DNA of 64,000 bases, from the NCBI RefSeq assembly GCF_030167915.1, contig NZ_JARGNB010000002.1, forward strand, positions 372,001 through 436,000, in the 5' to 3' direction. Position numbers and translations under genes: made by a program. The notes below the pieces were generated by a model. That model saw only the letters and a program-made list of their open reading frames with translations, did no database searches and was not told the DNA's origin. Positions 51,631-61,177 of the stretch are shown here, piece after piece; positions within the stretch are counted from its first letter, which is position 1; each line of letters opens with the position of its first letter. This stretch comes from Aquabacterium humicola (GTDB taxonomy: Bacteria; Pseudomonadota; Gammaproteobacteria; Burkholderiales; Burkholderiaceae_C).

Positions 51631-52065
51631 TCAGGCCGCGGGCGGCCCGCTGCCGCGCAGCACACGGCCGACGCTGAAGCGCCCGGCGCCGAGCAGCGCC
51701 ACCGCCGCGGCGCCGAACAGCATCAGGCCCTGCAGCTCGATCGCCCAGCCGCCCTGCTTGCCGAGCGCGAAGACCTCGTGCGCATGCACGAGCCCGATCG
51801 CGAACAGCATGTTCACCACCACCAGCAGCGCGCCGACGCGCGTCCATGCGCCGGCGATCATCAGCAGCGGCCCCAGCACCTCGCCGACGTAGGCACCGTA
51901 GGCCAGCGCCCCGGGCAGGCCGTGCTGCTCGAGCATGCCGGGCAGGCTGCCGAGGCCGTAACGGACCTTGGCGATGCCGTGCAGCAGCACCATCGCGCCC
52001 ACCGATACCCGCAGCAGCAGCTTGCCGGCGTCATCGAACCTGCGCTGAAGTTCCGGACCATCCAT
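51631..52065 (-). CDS. DoxX family membrane protein
   Basis: 144 residues, four membrane segments. LLLRVSVGAMVLLHGIAKVRYG, LAYGAYVGEVLGPLLMIAGAWTRVGALLVVVNM and LFALGKQGGWAIELQGLMLF are DoxX hallmarks. Members support thiol or oxidative-stress homeostasis. GGGAG lies before ATG 52065. It has its own sigma-54 type element and is convergent with the oxidase operon. Confidence 0.85.
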   Translation of the reverse strand: MDGPELQRRFDDAGKLLLRVSVGAMVLLHGIAKVRYGLGSLPGMLEQHGLPGALAYGAYVGEVLGPLLMIAGAWTRVGALLVVVNMLFAIGLVHAHEVFALGKQGGWAIELQGLMLFGAAAVALLGAGRFSVGRVLRGSGPPAA

Positions 52066-52112
52066 TGCCCGCTCCCTCGACCGCTCACGGTGATGAGTAT
52101 CCCGCGCCGGCG

Positions 52113-52126
52113 GCAAGCGCCGTTCC
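52113..52126 (-). promoter_or_regulatory. Sigma-54 type promoter for the DoxX gene
   Basis: Minus strand GGAACGGCGCTTGCC, GG-N10-GC, 47 bases before ATG 52065, in the gap after the thioredoxin gene. Confidence 0.65.
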
Positions 52127-52128
52127 CG

Positions 52129-52461
52129 TCAGGCGGTCGCGGTCTGCAGCCGCTCGAGCGCCTGCGCGATCGACGCCAGGTCGCGCGGGCGCACCAGGCG
52201 TTCCTGCTCCTGGCCATCCTTCAGCAGCACCAGCGTCGGCCACAGCTTGATGCCGAACGAGCGGCCGAGCGGGTGGCCCGGGCCGTCCTCGACCTTCAGG
52301 TGGCGCAGGCCCGGAAAGGCCTTCAGCGCGGTGGCCAGCGCCGGTTGCATGCCGCGGCAGATGCCGCACCATGGCGCGCCGAACTCGAGCAGCGTCGCGC
52401 CGGGCAGCGCATTCACCTCGTCGCGGGCGGGTTCCTTGTCGGCGTAGTCGGGCAGGGTCAT
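52129..52461 (-). CDS. Thioredoxin-fold protein
   Basis: 110 residues. LLEFGAPWCGICRGMQPAL carries the redox pair CGIC in place of the usual CGPC, and FGIKLWPTLVLLKDG provides the cis-Pro (WP instead of TP). No signal peptide, so it is cytoplasmic. The altered active site suggests a specialised reductant. It lies upstream of the DoxX gene on the same strand. Confidence 0.85.
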   Translation of the reverse strand: MTLPDYADKEPARDEVNALPGATLLEFGAPWCGICRGMQPALATALKAFPGLRHLKVEDGPGHPLGRSFGIKLWPTLVLLKDGQEQERLVRPRDLASIAQALERLQTATA

Positions 52462-52499
52462 GGTGGTGTTGTGCGCATGTCCAACGATGTCCTGATGGA

Positions 52500-52517
52500 C
52501 CGCGGCCGCCGCCGCGG
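52500..52517. terminator. GC hairpin
   Basis: CCGCGGC-cgcc-GCCGCGG lies between the end of the DUF885 gene (52531, minus) and the thioredoxin start; a candidate terminator for the DUF885 gene. Confidence 0.4.
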
Positions 52518-52530
52518 GTTCCGTGCGCCT

Positions 52531-54363
52531 TCAGTGTCGCTGCTGCGCCGCGATCCAGCGCTCGATGTGGGCTTCCAGCGCCGGCAGCGGCACCGAGCCG
52601 GTGGCCAGCACCGCGTCGTTGAAGTCGCGCAGGTCGTAGCGGCTGCCGAGCGCCGCCTGCGCGCGCCGGCGCAGCTCCAGGATCTTCAGCTCGCCGATCT
52701 TGTAGGCCAGCGCCTGGCCGGGGTTGTCGATGTAGCGGTCGACCTCGTTGACGATGTCCTGCTCGGTCTTCGCGACGTTGTCGCGGAAGTAGGCCAGCGC
52801 CTGCTCGCGCGTCCAGCCGCGCGCATGCAGGCCGGTGTCGACGACCAGCCGCACCGCGCGCCACATCTCGTAGGTCAGCGCGCCGAAGCGGTCGTAGGGG
52901 TCGTCGTACAGGCCCATCTCGTGGCCGAGCTGTTCGGCGTACAGCCCCCAGCCCTCGCCATAGGCGACGAAGTACGCGGTGCGGCGGAAGGCCGGCGCAT
53001 CGGGCAGCTCGAGCCCGCGCGCGAACTGGAAGTGGTGGCCGGGCACCGCTTCGTGCAGCGACAGCGGCAGCATCTCCCAGGTCGGCCGCGTCTCCGGCTT
53101 GTACAGGTTCACCGCGTACCAGCCGGGGCGCGAGCCGTCGATCGCGCCGGGCATGTAGTAGGCGGTCGTCGTGTCCGGCGCCAGGTTCGCGGGTATCGCG
53201 CGCACGCCGTAGGGCAGGCGCGGCAGCAGGCGCGAGATCTTCGGCAGCTCGGGGTCGATGCGCTTGGCGACCGCGCGGTAGCCGTCGAGCAGCGCCTGCG
53301 GCGTGCGGTGGAAGAAGCGGGGGTCGGTGCGCAGGAAGGTGAAGAACTCGGCCAGCGTGCCCTGGAAGCCGGTCTCGGTCTTCAGCGCTTCCAGTGCGAC
53401 GCGCAGCCGCGCGACCTCGCGCAGGCCGATTGCGTGGATGTCGTCGGCGCCCATCGCGGTGCTGGTGTAGTAGCGCGCCAGGAAGTCGTAGTAGGCGCGG
53501 CCGCCGGGCAGCGCCGAGGCGGCGACGGTCGTGCGCGTGCGCGGCAGGTATTCGTCGTTGAACACCTGCGCGAGGCGGCGGTAGGCGGGCACCAGCTTCT
53601 CTCGCACCACCGCCTGCGCCTCGGCCTGCAGCGCGCTGCGCTCGGCCGCATCGATCGATGCCGGCATGCGCAGGAAGGGCCGGTAGAACGGGCTCTTCGC
53701 CGGGTCGTCGACGATCTGCGCGGCGATCTGCGCCGGCACGCGGTTCATCAGCACGCGCGGCGGTGTCTGGCCGGCGGCCAGCCCGGCGCGCATCAGCACG
53801 AGGGTCTGATCGACCGCCGCGGGGATCGCCGCCATGCGCGCGAGCCACTGGCGGTAGTGCGTGGCCTGGCTGAAGGGCATCAGCTCGGCGAGGGTGTCGG
53901 CGGTCTGCACGCTGCGGCGGTGGCTGATCGGCTGCAGGTGTTCGCGGAAGGCCTGGCGCTCGACCGCATGGCGCAGCAGCCAGTCGAAGCTGTCGTAGTG
54001 CAGCTGGTCGGCGGGGCTCAATGCATTGCGGTCGATCGCGCGCAGGCGCGCGAGCGCGGCGCGGTCGGCGGCCTCGCGCGAGGCGATGGCCTCGGGGCGC
54101 AGGTCGGTCCAGCGGTCGTTGTAGCGGGCATCGCCCTGGAAGGTGGCGTTCTCCGGGCTCTCGCGCAGGCTGCGCTCCCATTCTTCGGCGAAGAAGGCAT
54201 GCAGCGTCTGCGAGGCCGGGCTGCGGGCGAGCGCGGCGGACGGTGCTGCGCTCGTCTGCGCGAGCGCGGGAGCGGCCAACGGCGCGGCGAGCAGGGCGAC
54301 GAGCAGAGGGGCGAGCAGAGCGGCGAGCGGGGTGGCGAGCAGGGCGAGTGTCGTGCGGCGCAA
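52531..54363 (-). CDS. DUF885 family exported metallopeptidase-like protein
   Basis: 610 residues, TTG start. A long hydrophobic signal peptide (LALLATPLAALLAPLLVALLAAPLAAPALA) is followed by the DUF885 core. LPLSLHEAVPGHHFQFARGLELP holds the HExxPGHH zinc-type motif near residue 440, and GWGLYAEQLGHEMGLYDDP is the second conserved block. Members are thought to be periplasmic zinc peptidases. TTG is chosen because it immediately precedes the signal peptide and no ATG/GTG fits; the divergent GNAT start is 60 bases away. Confidence 0.83.
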   Translation of the reverse strand: MRRTTLALLATPLAALLAPLLVALLAAPLAAPALAQTSAAPSAALARSPASQTLHAFFAEEWERSLRESPENATFQGDARYNDRWTDLRPEAIASREAADRAALARLRAIDRNALSPADQLHYDSFDWLLRHAVERQAFREHLQPISHRRSVQTADTLAELMPFSQATHYRQWLARMAAIPAAVDQTLVLMRAGLAAGQTPPRVLMNRVPAQIAAQIVDDPAKSPFYRPFLRMPASIDAAERSALQAEAQAVVREKLVPAYRRLAQVFNDEYLPRTRTTVAASALPGGRAYYDFLARYYTSTAMGADDIHAIGLREVARLRVALEALKTETGFQGTLAEFFTFLRTDPRFFHRTPQALLDGYRAVAKRIDPELPKISRLLPRLPYGVRAIPANLAPDTTTAYYMPGAIDGSRPGWYAVNLYKPETRPTWEMLPLSLHEAVPGHHFQFARGLELPDAPAFRRTAYFVAYGEGWGLYAEQLGHEMGLYDDPYDRFGALTYEMWRAVRLVVDTGLHARGWTREQALAYFRDNVAKTEQDIVNEVDRYIDNPGQALAYKIGELKILELRRRAQAALGSRYDLRDFNDAVLATGSVPLPALEAHIERWIAAQQRH

Positions 54364-54423
54364 GGCGGGTCCCCGGGGCGTTCGGAAGCCCGCGAGCTTA
54401 CGTCGCGGCGACAATCGCGCCCC

Positions 54424-54885
54424 ATGCCCATCCAGCTCGAATCCCCCGCCCAGCCCGACGTGCTGGCGCTGATCGACGCGCTCGACGCCTACCAGAAGCC
54501 GCTGTACCCGGCCGAGTCGCACCACGGCATCGACCTCGCCGCGCTGAGCGAGCCGAACGTGCTGTTCGCCGTCGTGCGCGATGACGCGCAACGTGCGGTC
54601 GGCTGCGGCGCGATCGTGATCGGCGCGGACTTCGGCGAACTCAAGCGCATGTACGTCGACCCGGCGCGGCGCGGGCAGGGCCTGGCGAAGTCGCTGCTTC
54701 AGTTCCTCGAGGCGCAGGCGGCCGCACGCGGCTGCCGCCTGTTCACGCTGGAGACCGGCTTCCTGCAGCCCGAGGCGCTGGGGCTGTACGAACGCGCGGG
54801 CTACGAGCGCTGCGGTCCGTTCGGCGACTACGTCGACGATCCGAACAGCGTGTTCATGCGCAAGGCGATCATCGCCGCCCGCTGA
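54424..54885 (+). CDS. GNAT family N-acetyltransferase
   Basis: 153 residues. The acetyl-CoA loop reads ELKRMYVDPARRGQGLAKSLLQFLEAQA and the last part (LYERAGYERCGPFGDY) is typical of the family. The subgroup resembles small PanZ/ElaA-like acetyltransferases; the substrate is unknown. Its 3' end overlaps the convergent membrane-protein gene by 17 bases. Confidence 0.88.
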   Translation: MPIQLESPAQPDVLALIDALDAYQKPLYPAESHHGIDLAALSEPNVLFAVVRDDAQRAVGCGAIVIGADFGELKRMYVDPARRGQGLAKSLLQFLEAQAAARGCRLFTLETGFLQPEALGLYERAGYERCGPFGDYVDDPNSVFMRKAIIAAR

Positions 54886-55624
54886 AGCGCGCGCCGAAGC
54901 CGGTGCCGCGCCACGCCCACGCGAGCACCAGGAAGAAGGTGGTGAAGATGGCGCCGGCCCACCACTCGGTGATGTTCTCCAGCATGTCCTTGGCCGCATC
55001 GCCGGGGCCCAGCGCCAGCGGCAGCAGCACGTGGGCCAGGCCCAGCAGCGGCAGCGCCGCGCACAGCGCGAGCAGCGCGCCGCTCAGGTGGCGCGCGCGG
55101 CCGGCGGCTTCGGGATGCTGCTGCAGGCGGCGGTGCGCCTGGTCGGCGACCACCAGCATGCCGATGCAGGTGAAGCCGAAGTACAACACGATGCCGTAGC
55201 GCCGCATCCAGCGGTAGCCGTCGCCTTCGGTGCCGAGGAAGCTGCCGTAGAGCACGAGGAACGCGGCGGCCAGCACGCCCAGCGTCGGCAGCAGGCGCAG
55301 CGCGCGCTCCGGCCCGTCGCCCAAGCCGCGCAGCCACGCCGGGCACAGCAGCCATGCCAGCGCCTGCAGCACCGCCGCCGGCAGCAGCAATGCACGGAAC
55401 AGGATGTTCGGCAGGCCGTGGCGGGCGGCGCGGCTGATCGAGGTGCAGCCGTCGATGAAGGGATTGCAGTCGGGCGCCAGGCCCTGGGCGATCGACAGCC
55501 GCCACGCGACCAGCGTGCCGAGAAGCGGCAGCAGCCCGGCCAGCAGCGGCAGCGGCCACAGCGGCCACCGCGGTCGATGGGGCCGACCTGGCCGCACCGG
55601 GTGCGGATCGCCGGCCGCCTTCAT
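54869..55624 (-). CDS. Hypothetical six-helix membrane protein
   Basis: 251 residues with about six hydrophobic segments. The loop APDCNPFIDGCTSISRAARHGLPNILFRALLLPA is a conserved feature of an unnamed bacterial membrane family with a Cys pair. GTAMLVV-like helices and HVLLPLALGPGD follow. ATG 55624 is preceded by AGGTGG, which overlaps the stop of the GST gene, showing coupling. Confidence 0.7.
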   Translation of the reverse strand: MKAAGDPHPVRPGRPHRPRWPLWPLPLLAGLLPLLGTLVAWRLSIAQGLAPDCNPFIDGCTSISRAARHGLPNILFRALLLPAAVLQALAWLLCPAWLRGLGDGPERALRLLPTLGVLAAAFLVLYGSFLGTEGDGYRWMRRYGIVLYFGFTCIGMLVVADQAHRRLQQHPEAAGRARHLSGALLALCAALPLLGLAHVLLPLALGPGDAAKDMLENITEWWAGAIFTTFFLVLAWAWRGTGFGARFSGRR

Positions 55625-55630
55625 GCCCAC

Positions 55631-56251
55631 CTAGCCGGCTTCGGCCACCGCCTTCTGCACCGCCGGGCGCTGGTTCATGCGCGCGCGGTGCGCCAGCAGC
55701 CGCGGCAGCGTCGAGGTGTCGACGTCGTCGCCCTCGAGCCAGCCGGCGATCGTGTAGAGGTAGCCGTCGGCCACCGTGTACTGCTCGCCCATCACCCACG
55801 GGCCGTCCAGACGCTGCTCGATCAGCTCGGCGCAGGCCCGCATCGTCTGCGGCACCTTGCGCTTCATCGCCTCCTGCGCGGCCGGATCGTCGGCCCAGCG
55901 CGCGCCGCGGCGCTTGTGCGCATGGGCGACATGCATCGTCGACGCCAGGTAGCTGTTGAATTCCTGCATCTGGGCGAAGCGGAACGGGTCGTCCAGCGGC
56001 GCCAGATTCATCTGCGGGAAGCGCTGCGCGATGAAGGCCAGCAGCGCCGGTGTCTCGGTCAGCACGCCGTGTTTGGTCACCAGCGCGGGCACGCGGCCTT
56101 TCGGATTGACCTTCAGGTACTCGGCGCTTTGCTGCTGCTGCGCGGCGAAGTCCAGCTTCACCAGCGTGAAGTCGGCGCCGGCCTCGTGCAGCGCGATGTG
56201 CGTGGCCAGCGCGCAGGTGGCGGGGCAGGTGTAGAAGGTCCAGCGGGACAT
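55631..56251 (-). CDS. Glutathione S-transferase
   Basis: 206 residues. The N-terminal thioredoxin-like domain starts WTFYTCPATCALATHIALHEAGADF, with YLKVNPKGRVPALV (cis-Pro) and LTETPALLAFIAQRFP, typical of beta-class bacterial GSTs. The C-terminal helical domain contains YTVADGYLYTIAGWLEGD. It conjugates or reduces electrophiles with glutathione. ATG 56251 is preferred to the longer frame at 56350. It is the first gene of a two-gene operon. Confidence 0.9.
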   Translation of the reverse strand: MSRWTFYTCPATCALATHIALHEAGADFTLVKLDFAAQQQQSAEYLKVNPKGRVPALVTKHGVLTETPALLAFIAQRFPQMNLAPLDDPFRFAQMQEFNSYLASTMHVAHAHKRRGARWADDPAAQEAMKRKVPQTMRACAELIEQRLDGPWVMGEQYTVADGYLYTIAGWLEGDDVDTSTLPRLLAHRARMNQRPAVQKAVAEAG

Positions 56252-56383
56252 CGTGCGGTGCTCCGGGATGACAGGCCCCGCAGTATCACGGAGCTGCCGG
56301 TGCGCGAGGGCCGACCCGCCGAATGGACGAACGGCCGGCACGGTCTTCACCGTGCCGGCCGAGCGCGCACAGGGCGCCCAGGG

Positions 56384-56869
56384 TCAGTTCGCGCGCTTGG
56401 CGAGCGTCGTCGACGGCTCGACCACGCCGCGGTAGGCCAGCGGCGCGGCTTCGCGGCGCGTCACGCCCGCTTCGCCGGCGACCAGCAGGTCACCCGACTT
56501 CGCCGCGTCGGCGAACTCGGCCTTGACCTGCGCGCGCGTCTTGGCGACGGCGGTGGACACGGCCGGCGCGACCGTCTCGTCGAGCAGCTGGCCGCGCTCG
56601 CCGGCGGCCACCAGCGTGCCGCTGCGCTGCGCGCGGGCGACGTCGGCCTGCACCTGGCCGCGCGAGACCGCGCTGCCCAGCAAGTCCTTCGTCGGCTGGC
56701 CGCGTTCGCCGGCGGCGATCAGCTCGCCGTTGCGCTGGGCCTGCGCCAGCTCGGCCAGCACCTGCTGACGCGTCTTTTCGCCGTTGGCATCCTGGGCCTG
56801 CACGGTCGCGGCGGCGGCGAGGGCCAGCACGGCCAGCACAGTGCGGGTGGGGGTGGTGAACGTCTTCAT
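56384..56869 (-). CDS. DUF4148 exported protein
   Basis: 161 residues: a signal peptide ([17 protein letters not shown]) followed by three imperfect repeats of the DUF4148 unit ([71 protein letters not shown]). These periplasmic proteins are abundant in Burkholderiales and of unknown role. AGGAG precedes ATG 56869. Confidence 0.88.
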   Translation of the reverse strand: MKTFTTPTRTVLAVLALAAAATVQAQDANGEKTRQQVLAELAQAQRNGELIAAGERGQPTKDLLGSAVSRGQVQADVARAQRSGTLVAAGERGQLLDETVAPAVSTAVAKTRAQVKAEFADAAKSGDLLVAGEAGVTRREAAPLAYRGVVEPSTTLAKRAN

Positions 56870-57062
56870 CTGTCGCTCCTTTCGTGTGATGGGGCGAATG
56901 ATGAAAGCCGCGTGCGTGCACCAGGCTGTCGGCCGGATTACAAGTTCGTCATCCGGGATTTCCCGGACACTTACCATTCCAGGAAATGGTCAGCCCCCAG
57001 CTCACTTCGTTCGCGGCCCCCGAGGGGCGCTCAGTGCCCTTCGGGCGGCCGGGCGGGCACTG

Positions 57063-57752
57063 ATGCGCGTACTGATCGTCGAGGACGAACCGAAGACCGC
57101 CGCCTACATCCGCAAGGGGCTGATGGAGCATGCCTTCGTCGTCGACGTCGCCGGCAACGGGCTCGACGGGCTGCACCTGGCGACCACCGGGCACTACGAC
57201 CTGGTGCTGCTCGACGTGATGCTGCCCGGCGCCGACGGCTGGACGGTGCTGCAGGCGCTGCGGCGGCAGAAGGACACGCCGGTGTTCTTCATCAGCGCGC
57301 GCGACGAGGTGGCCGACCGCGTCAAGGGCCTGGAGCTCGGTGCCGACGACTACCTCGTCAAGCCCTTCGCGTTCTCCGAGCTGCTGGCGCGCGTGCGCAC
57401 CATCCTGCGCCGCGGCGCGGCCAAGGTCGACCCGACGGTGCAGGTCGCCGACCTGCGCATCGACGTCGTGCGCCGGCGCGTCACCCGCGGCGGCCAGCGC
57501 ATCGAGCTGACGGCCAAGGAATACGCGCTGCTCGACTACTTCGTGCGGCATGCGGGCGAGGTGGTCTCGCGCACGCTGATCGCCGAGCATGTGTGGGACA
57601 TGCACTTCGACAGCGATACCAATGTCGTCGACGTCGCGGTGCGGCGGCTGCGTGCGAAGCTGGACGATCCGTTCGAGCAGAAGCTGATCCACACCGTGCG
57701 CGGCGTGGGGTATCGCTTCGAGGCGTCGGGCGCCGATGGGGATGGCGCGTGA
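57063..57752 (+). CDS. OmpR/CusR-type heavy-metal response regulator
   Basis: 229 residues. Receiver domain ([18 protein letters not shown], Asp51 in [12 protein letters not shown], Lys in [11 protein letters not shown]) and a winged-helix output domain ending [21 protein letters not shown]. The RKGLxE and [10 protein letters not shown] forms are those of CusR/CopR/IrlR copper or silver regulators. Its kinase partner at 58354 is normally translationally coupled but is here 601 bases away. Confidence 0.92.
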   Translation: MRVLIVEDEPKTAAYIRKGLMEHAFVVDVAGNGLDGLHLATTGHYDLVLLDVMLPGADGWTVLQALRRQKDTPVFFISARDEVADRVKGLELGADDYLVKPFAFSELLARVRTILRRGAAKVDPTVQVADLRIDVVRRRVTRGGQRIELTAKEYALLDYFVRHAGEVVSRTLIAEHVWDMHFDSDTNVVDVAVRRLRAKLDDPFEQKLIHTVRGVGYRFEASGADGDGA

Positions 57753-58353
57753 GCGCGTCGCGCATGTCCGGATGCGGCCCAGTGCCTTCGTTGGGCGATG
57801 CGTGTCGCTGCGACGCTCTAGCGGGAGGTTTCCGTCCTGCCATCCGGCCGGGTCTCGCCCCGGCAGGCGAGTCACTTTGGTGTCCGCATAACTTCGCTTC
57901 GCGAAGTGAGCGGCCCCCCGCTTCGCGAGCTTCTGTTGGCCCAGAAGAAGGTAACCAAAGAAGAGGGCCTAACGTTCATCAGGTCGTCCAGATGAGCAGT
58001 TGGGCAGGACGCTGTCACTCACCGCTCCGGCGTCCTCAATACCCCGAACCGGGCTCTCTTGCCCATACATCAGCGCCCTCCGTCGCGACCCGGACCGCTG
58101 CGAGTGCGCCGAGTCGCGACGAATGCCACAGGCGTATGGGCAATTCGACCTCGGTTCGGGGTATTAAGAATGCCAGGGCAGTGAGTGACAGCGTCCTGCC
58201 CAACTGCTCATCTGGACGACCTGATGAACGTTTGGTTTTAGGTGCTTTCTTTGCTTCTTTCTTTGCACCAGCAAAGAAAGAAGTCGGCCGCCGGGCCGAG
58301 ACCCGGCACCGTGGCAGTGGCAAGGACGTCCACAAAGCGCGACTGACAAGCCA
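57753..58353. repeat. Intergenic insert with a large palindrome splitting a two-component pair
   Basis: 57971-58022 and 58181-58232 are perfect 52-bp inverted repeats. Inside them the arms continue imperfectly (AATACCCCGAACCG / CGGTTCGGGGTATT and TTGCCCATAC / GTATGGGCAA) to GTCGCGAC pairs, giving a 262-base imperfect palindrome. Flanking it are hairpins ACTTCGC-ttc-GCGAAGT (57891-57907), CTTCTG-ttggcc-CAGAAG (57930-57947) and a 13-bp stem CTTCTTTCTTTGC / GCAAAGAAAGAAG (58254-58283). No coding signal is present. It looks like two copies of a small non-autonomous repeat inserted head to head. Confidence 0.85.
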
Positions 58354-59934
58354 ATGATGCTGATCGCCTGGATGCGCCGCGCCGCCGCCGCGCTGCGCAG
58401 CTCGATGACCGCGCAGATCGGCGTCTCGATCACGCTGATCTCGGTGATGCTGGTCGCCGGCTGCGGCTACGCGGTGATGCGCATGACGCGCGAGCAGCTG
58501 CGCGAGGGCGGTGAGGTGCTGATGCTGGCGAACCTCGCGTTCCTGCACGAGGACCTCGCGGTCGCGCAGTACGACGTCGAGCGCATCGGCCAGCGCCTGG
58601 TCAACCGCATCGAGACGCAGCTGGGCAGCCTGCATGTGGCGCTGCTGGACGACCAGCGCCGGCTGCTTGCCGCGTCCGACTGGTTCGACGTGCCGCTGGA
58701 GGTGCTGCCGAAGAGCGCGCTGTCGACCAACGAGATCCCGCCCGGCATCACGCACCGCAAGCTGCGCTGGCTGCAGCAGCTGTACGGTCCGCTGACGGAG
58801 GTGTGGACGACGCCCGACGGCCGCATGTACCGCCTGCTGGTGGCCGAGATCCCGGTGCCCGAGGGCCAGCCGCGCGCGGCGCGCGGGCCGCTGGCGGTGG
58901 CGCTGGCGCTGGAGGTCACGCAGACGCGCGACGCAGTGCTGCACGGCTGGAAGGTGTTCTTCGGCGCGCTGGTGGCCAGCGTGGTCGCGGCCAGCGTGCT
59001 GGGCATGCTGATCGCGCGGCGCATCGTGATCGCCGCGCGGCGCCTGGGCACCGCGGCCAGCCGCATCAGCGCACGTGCGCTGCACGAGCGCCTGGCGCTC
59101 GCCGATGCGCCGCGCGAGCTGCAGGAATCGGGGCTCGCGTTCAACCGAATGCTGGACCGGCTGGAGAGCGCGTTCAAGCGCCTGTCGGAATTTTCGTCGG
59201 ACCTCGCGCACGACCTGCGCACGCCGATCAACAACCTGCTCGGCGAGGCGCAGGTCACGCTGTCGAAGCCGCGCACGGCCGAGGAATACCGCGCGGTGCT
59301 CGAGTCGGCGGTCGAGGACTATGAGCGCATCTCGCGGCTGATCGAGGCGATGCTGTTCATCGCCCGCGCCGAGGATGCGCGCGCGTCGCTGCAATGCGAA
59401 TGGATCGAGATGCGCCAGGCCGCCGAGCGCGTGCGCGACTACTTCGAGCCGCTGGCCGACGAGCGCGGCATCACGCTGGCCTGCGAGCTGCACTGCAAGC
59501 CGCAGGCGGCCACCCGCGTGTGGGCCGACAAGACGCTGCTGGTGCGCGCGATCGGCAACCTGGTGACCAACGCGCTGCGGCATGCGACGCCGGGCAGCGA
59601 CGTGCGGCTGGCGGCCACGCCCTACGACGATGGCGCGTGCCTGATCGAGGTGTCGAACGAAGGGCCGGCGATCGAAGCGGACGAGCAGGCGCGCATCTTC
59701 GAGCGCCTGTACCGCATCGACCCCTCGCGCGAAGGCTCGGCCACCGGCTCGGGCCTGGGCCTGGCGATCGTCAAGTCGATCATGGACCTGCACGGCGGCC
59801 GGGCGACGGTGACCAGCGGCACCGGCCAGCGCACGGTGTTCGGGCTGTGGTTCCCCGGGCCGCGCGGCGCCGATTCGCCGGTGGGCGAGGCGGTGCCGCG
59901 CAGCCGCGAAGTGGAGCAGTCACTCGGTCTTTGA
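58354..59934 (+). CDS. Heavy-metal-type sensor histidine kinase
   Basis: 526 residues of the CusS/CopS type. It has a membrane helix near residues 23-45, an extracytoplasmic domain to about 195, a second helix near 205-228 and HAMP. HisKA follows with His286 in LAHDLRTPINNL and HATPase_c (GNLVTNALRHATPG, NEGPAIEADEQARIFERLYRIDPSR, GSGLGLAIVKSIMDLHGG). It probably phosphorylates the regulator at 57063 in response to metal ions. Either of two adjacent ATGs (58354, 58357) may be used. Promoter activity must come from the inserted repeat or read-through. Confidence 0.92.
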   Translation: MMLIAWMRRAAAALRSSMTAQIGVSITLISVMLVAGCGYAVMRMTREQLREGGEVLMLANLAFLHEDLAVAQYDVERIGQRLVNRIETQLGSLHVALLDDQRRLLAASDWFDVPLEVLPKSALSTNEIPPGITHRKLRWLQQLYGPLTEVWTTPDGRMYRLLVAEIPVPEGQPRAARGPLAVALALEVTQTRDAVLHGWKVFFGALVASVVAASVLGMLIARRIVIAARRLGTAASRISARALHERLALADAPRELQESGLAFNRMLDRLESAFKRLSEFSSDLAHDLRTPINNLLGEAQVTLSKPRTAEEYRAVLESAVEDYERISRLIEAMLFIARAEDARASLQCEWIEMRQAAERVRDYFEPLADERGITLACELHCKPQAATRVWADKTLLVRAIGNLVTNALRHATPGSDVRLAATPYDDGACLIEVSNEGPAIEADEQARIFERLYRIDPSREGSATGSGLGLAIVKSIMDLHGGRATVTSGTGQRTVFGLWFPGPRGADSPVGEAVPRSREVEQSLGL

Positions 59935-60096
59935 CCGCAGACGCTGGTGCATCGGCGACACGCCGTGTGCCTGAACCGGGGGAGGGATGCGAGCACCGCC
60001 TCGGCGCTTGCGTCGAACCCGGCGACAGCGCGATTCAGGGTTTCTACGCTGCGTCCTGTCCGGAGATGGACAGCATCAACTCCACACAGGAACCAC

Positions 60097-61134
60097 ATGA
60101 AGCACATCGCAGCATTCGCTCTGCTCGCCGTCGCCGCGGCTTCGGCCAGCGCCCAGTCCAACGTCACGCTGTTCGGCGTGGTCGACGTCGCCGCGCGTCA
60201 CGTCAAGAACGGCGACGACAGCCTGCGCTCGCTCACCGGCAACGGCCTCAACAGCAGCCGCCTGGGCTTCCGCGGCGTCGAAGACCTCGGCGGCGGCCTG
60301 AAGGCCGGCTTCTGGCTCGAGCACGGCTTCAACGCCGACAGCGGCACGCAATCCGACGCCGCCCGTTTCTGGAACCGCCGGTCGACCGTCAGCCTGTCGG
60401 GCAACTTCGGCGAGATCCGCCTTGGCCGCGACTTCACGCCCACCTTCAGCGGCTTCGCCGACTACGACGTCTTCGGCACCAACGGCGTCGGCGACGCGAG
60501 CAAGTTCAACTCGATGCTCGGCACCAATGCCGACACCGCGACGCGCTCGGACAACGAAGTGACCTACTTCCTGCCCGGCAACCTCGGCGGCTTCCGCGGC
60601 CAGGTGTCGTTCGCGCCGAGCGAGAACGTCGCCGGCAAGAAGTACATCGGTGGCCGCGTGGCCTACGGCGCGGGCCCGCTCGACGTGTCGCTGGCCTACG
60701 GCCAGACCACCGTCACGCCGGCGCTCGGCGAGGACAAGCTGAAGTCCGTGGTGCTCGGCGCTTCGTACGACTTCGGCGTCGTCAAGCTCACCGGCTACCT
60801 GCAGCGCAACGAGTTCGCGAACCAGGAACTGGACCTCGCCAACATCGGCGTGCAGGTGCCGCTGGGCCAGGGCATCCTGCGCGCGTCCTACGTGCGCGCC
60901 GATGCCTCGGGCCGCAACAACGCCGGCGCCAGCGTCGAGAAGAACGATGCGAACCAGTTCGCCGTCGGCTACGTCTACAACCTGTCGAAGCGCACCGCGC
61001 TGTACACGACGGTCGCGCGCGTCAACAACAAGGGCGCCGCGAGCTTCGTGATCCCCGGCGGCGTCGCGCTGCCCTCGCCGAACACCGGCAAGGACTCGAC
61101 CGGCGTCGATTTCGGGCTGCGCCACAGCTTCTGA
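60097..61134 (+). CDS. Gram-negative porin (Porin_4 type)
   Basis: 345 residues. Signal peptide MKHIAAFALLAVAAASASAQ, then SNVTLFGVVDVAARHVKNG as the first strand, SSRLGFRGVEDLGGGLKAGFWLEHGF and the terminal outer-membrane signature GVDFGLRHSF ending in Phe. It forms a trimeric 16-strand outer-membrane channel. AGGAA precedes the ATG. It follows the kinase gene by 162 bases, with no sigma-54 element. Confidence 0.94.
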   Translation: MKHIAAFALLAVAAASASAQSNVTLFGVVDVAARHVKNGDDSLRSLTGNGLNSSRLGFRGVEDLGGGLKAGFWLEHGFNADSGTQSDAARFWNRRSTVSLSGNFGEIRLGRDFTPTFSGFADYDVFGTNGVGDASKFNSMLGTNADTATRSDNEVTYFLPGNLGGFRGQVSFAPSENVAGKKYIGGRVAYGAGPLDVSLAYGQTTVTPALGEDKLKSVVLGASYDFGVVKLTGYLQRNEFANQELDLANIGVQVPLGQGILRASYVRADASGRNNAGASVEKNDANQFAVGYVYNLSKRTALYTTVARVNNKGAASFVIPGGVALPSPNTGKDSTGVDFGLRHSF

Positions 61135-61144
61135 TCGGACGAAC

Positions 61145-61169
61145 CGGGGCCCGCTGCGCGGCCGCCCCG
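61145..61169. terminator. GC hairpin after the porin gene
   Basis: CGGGGC-CCGC-tgc-GCGG-cc-GCCCCG (one two-base bulge) lies between convergent genes ending at 61134 and 61178. Confidence 0.55.
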
Positions 61170-61177
61170 AAAGCGTG

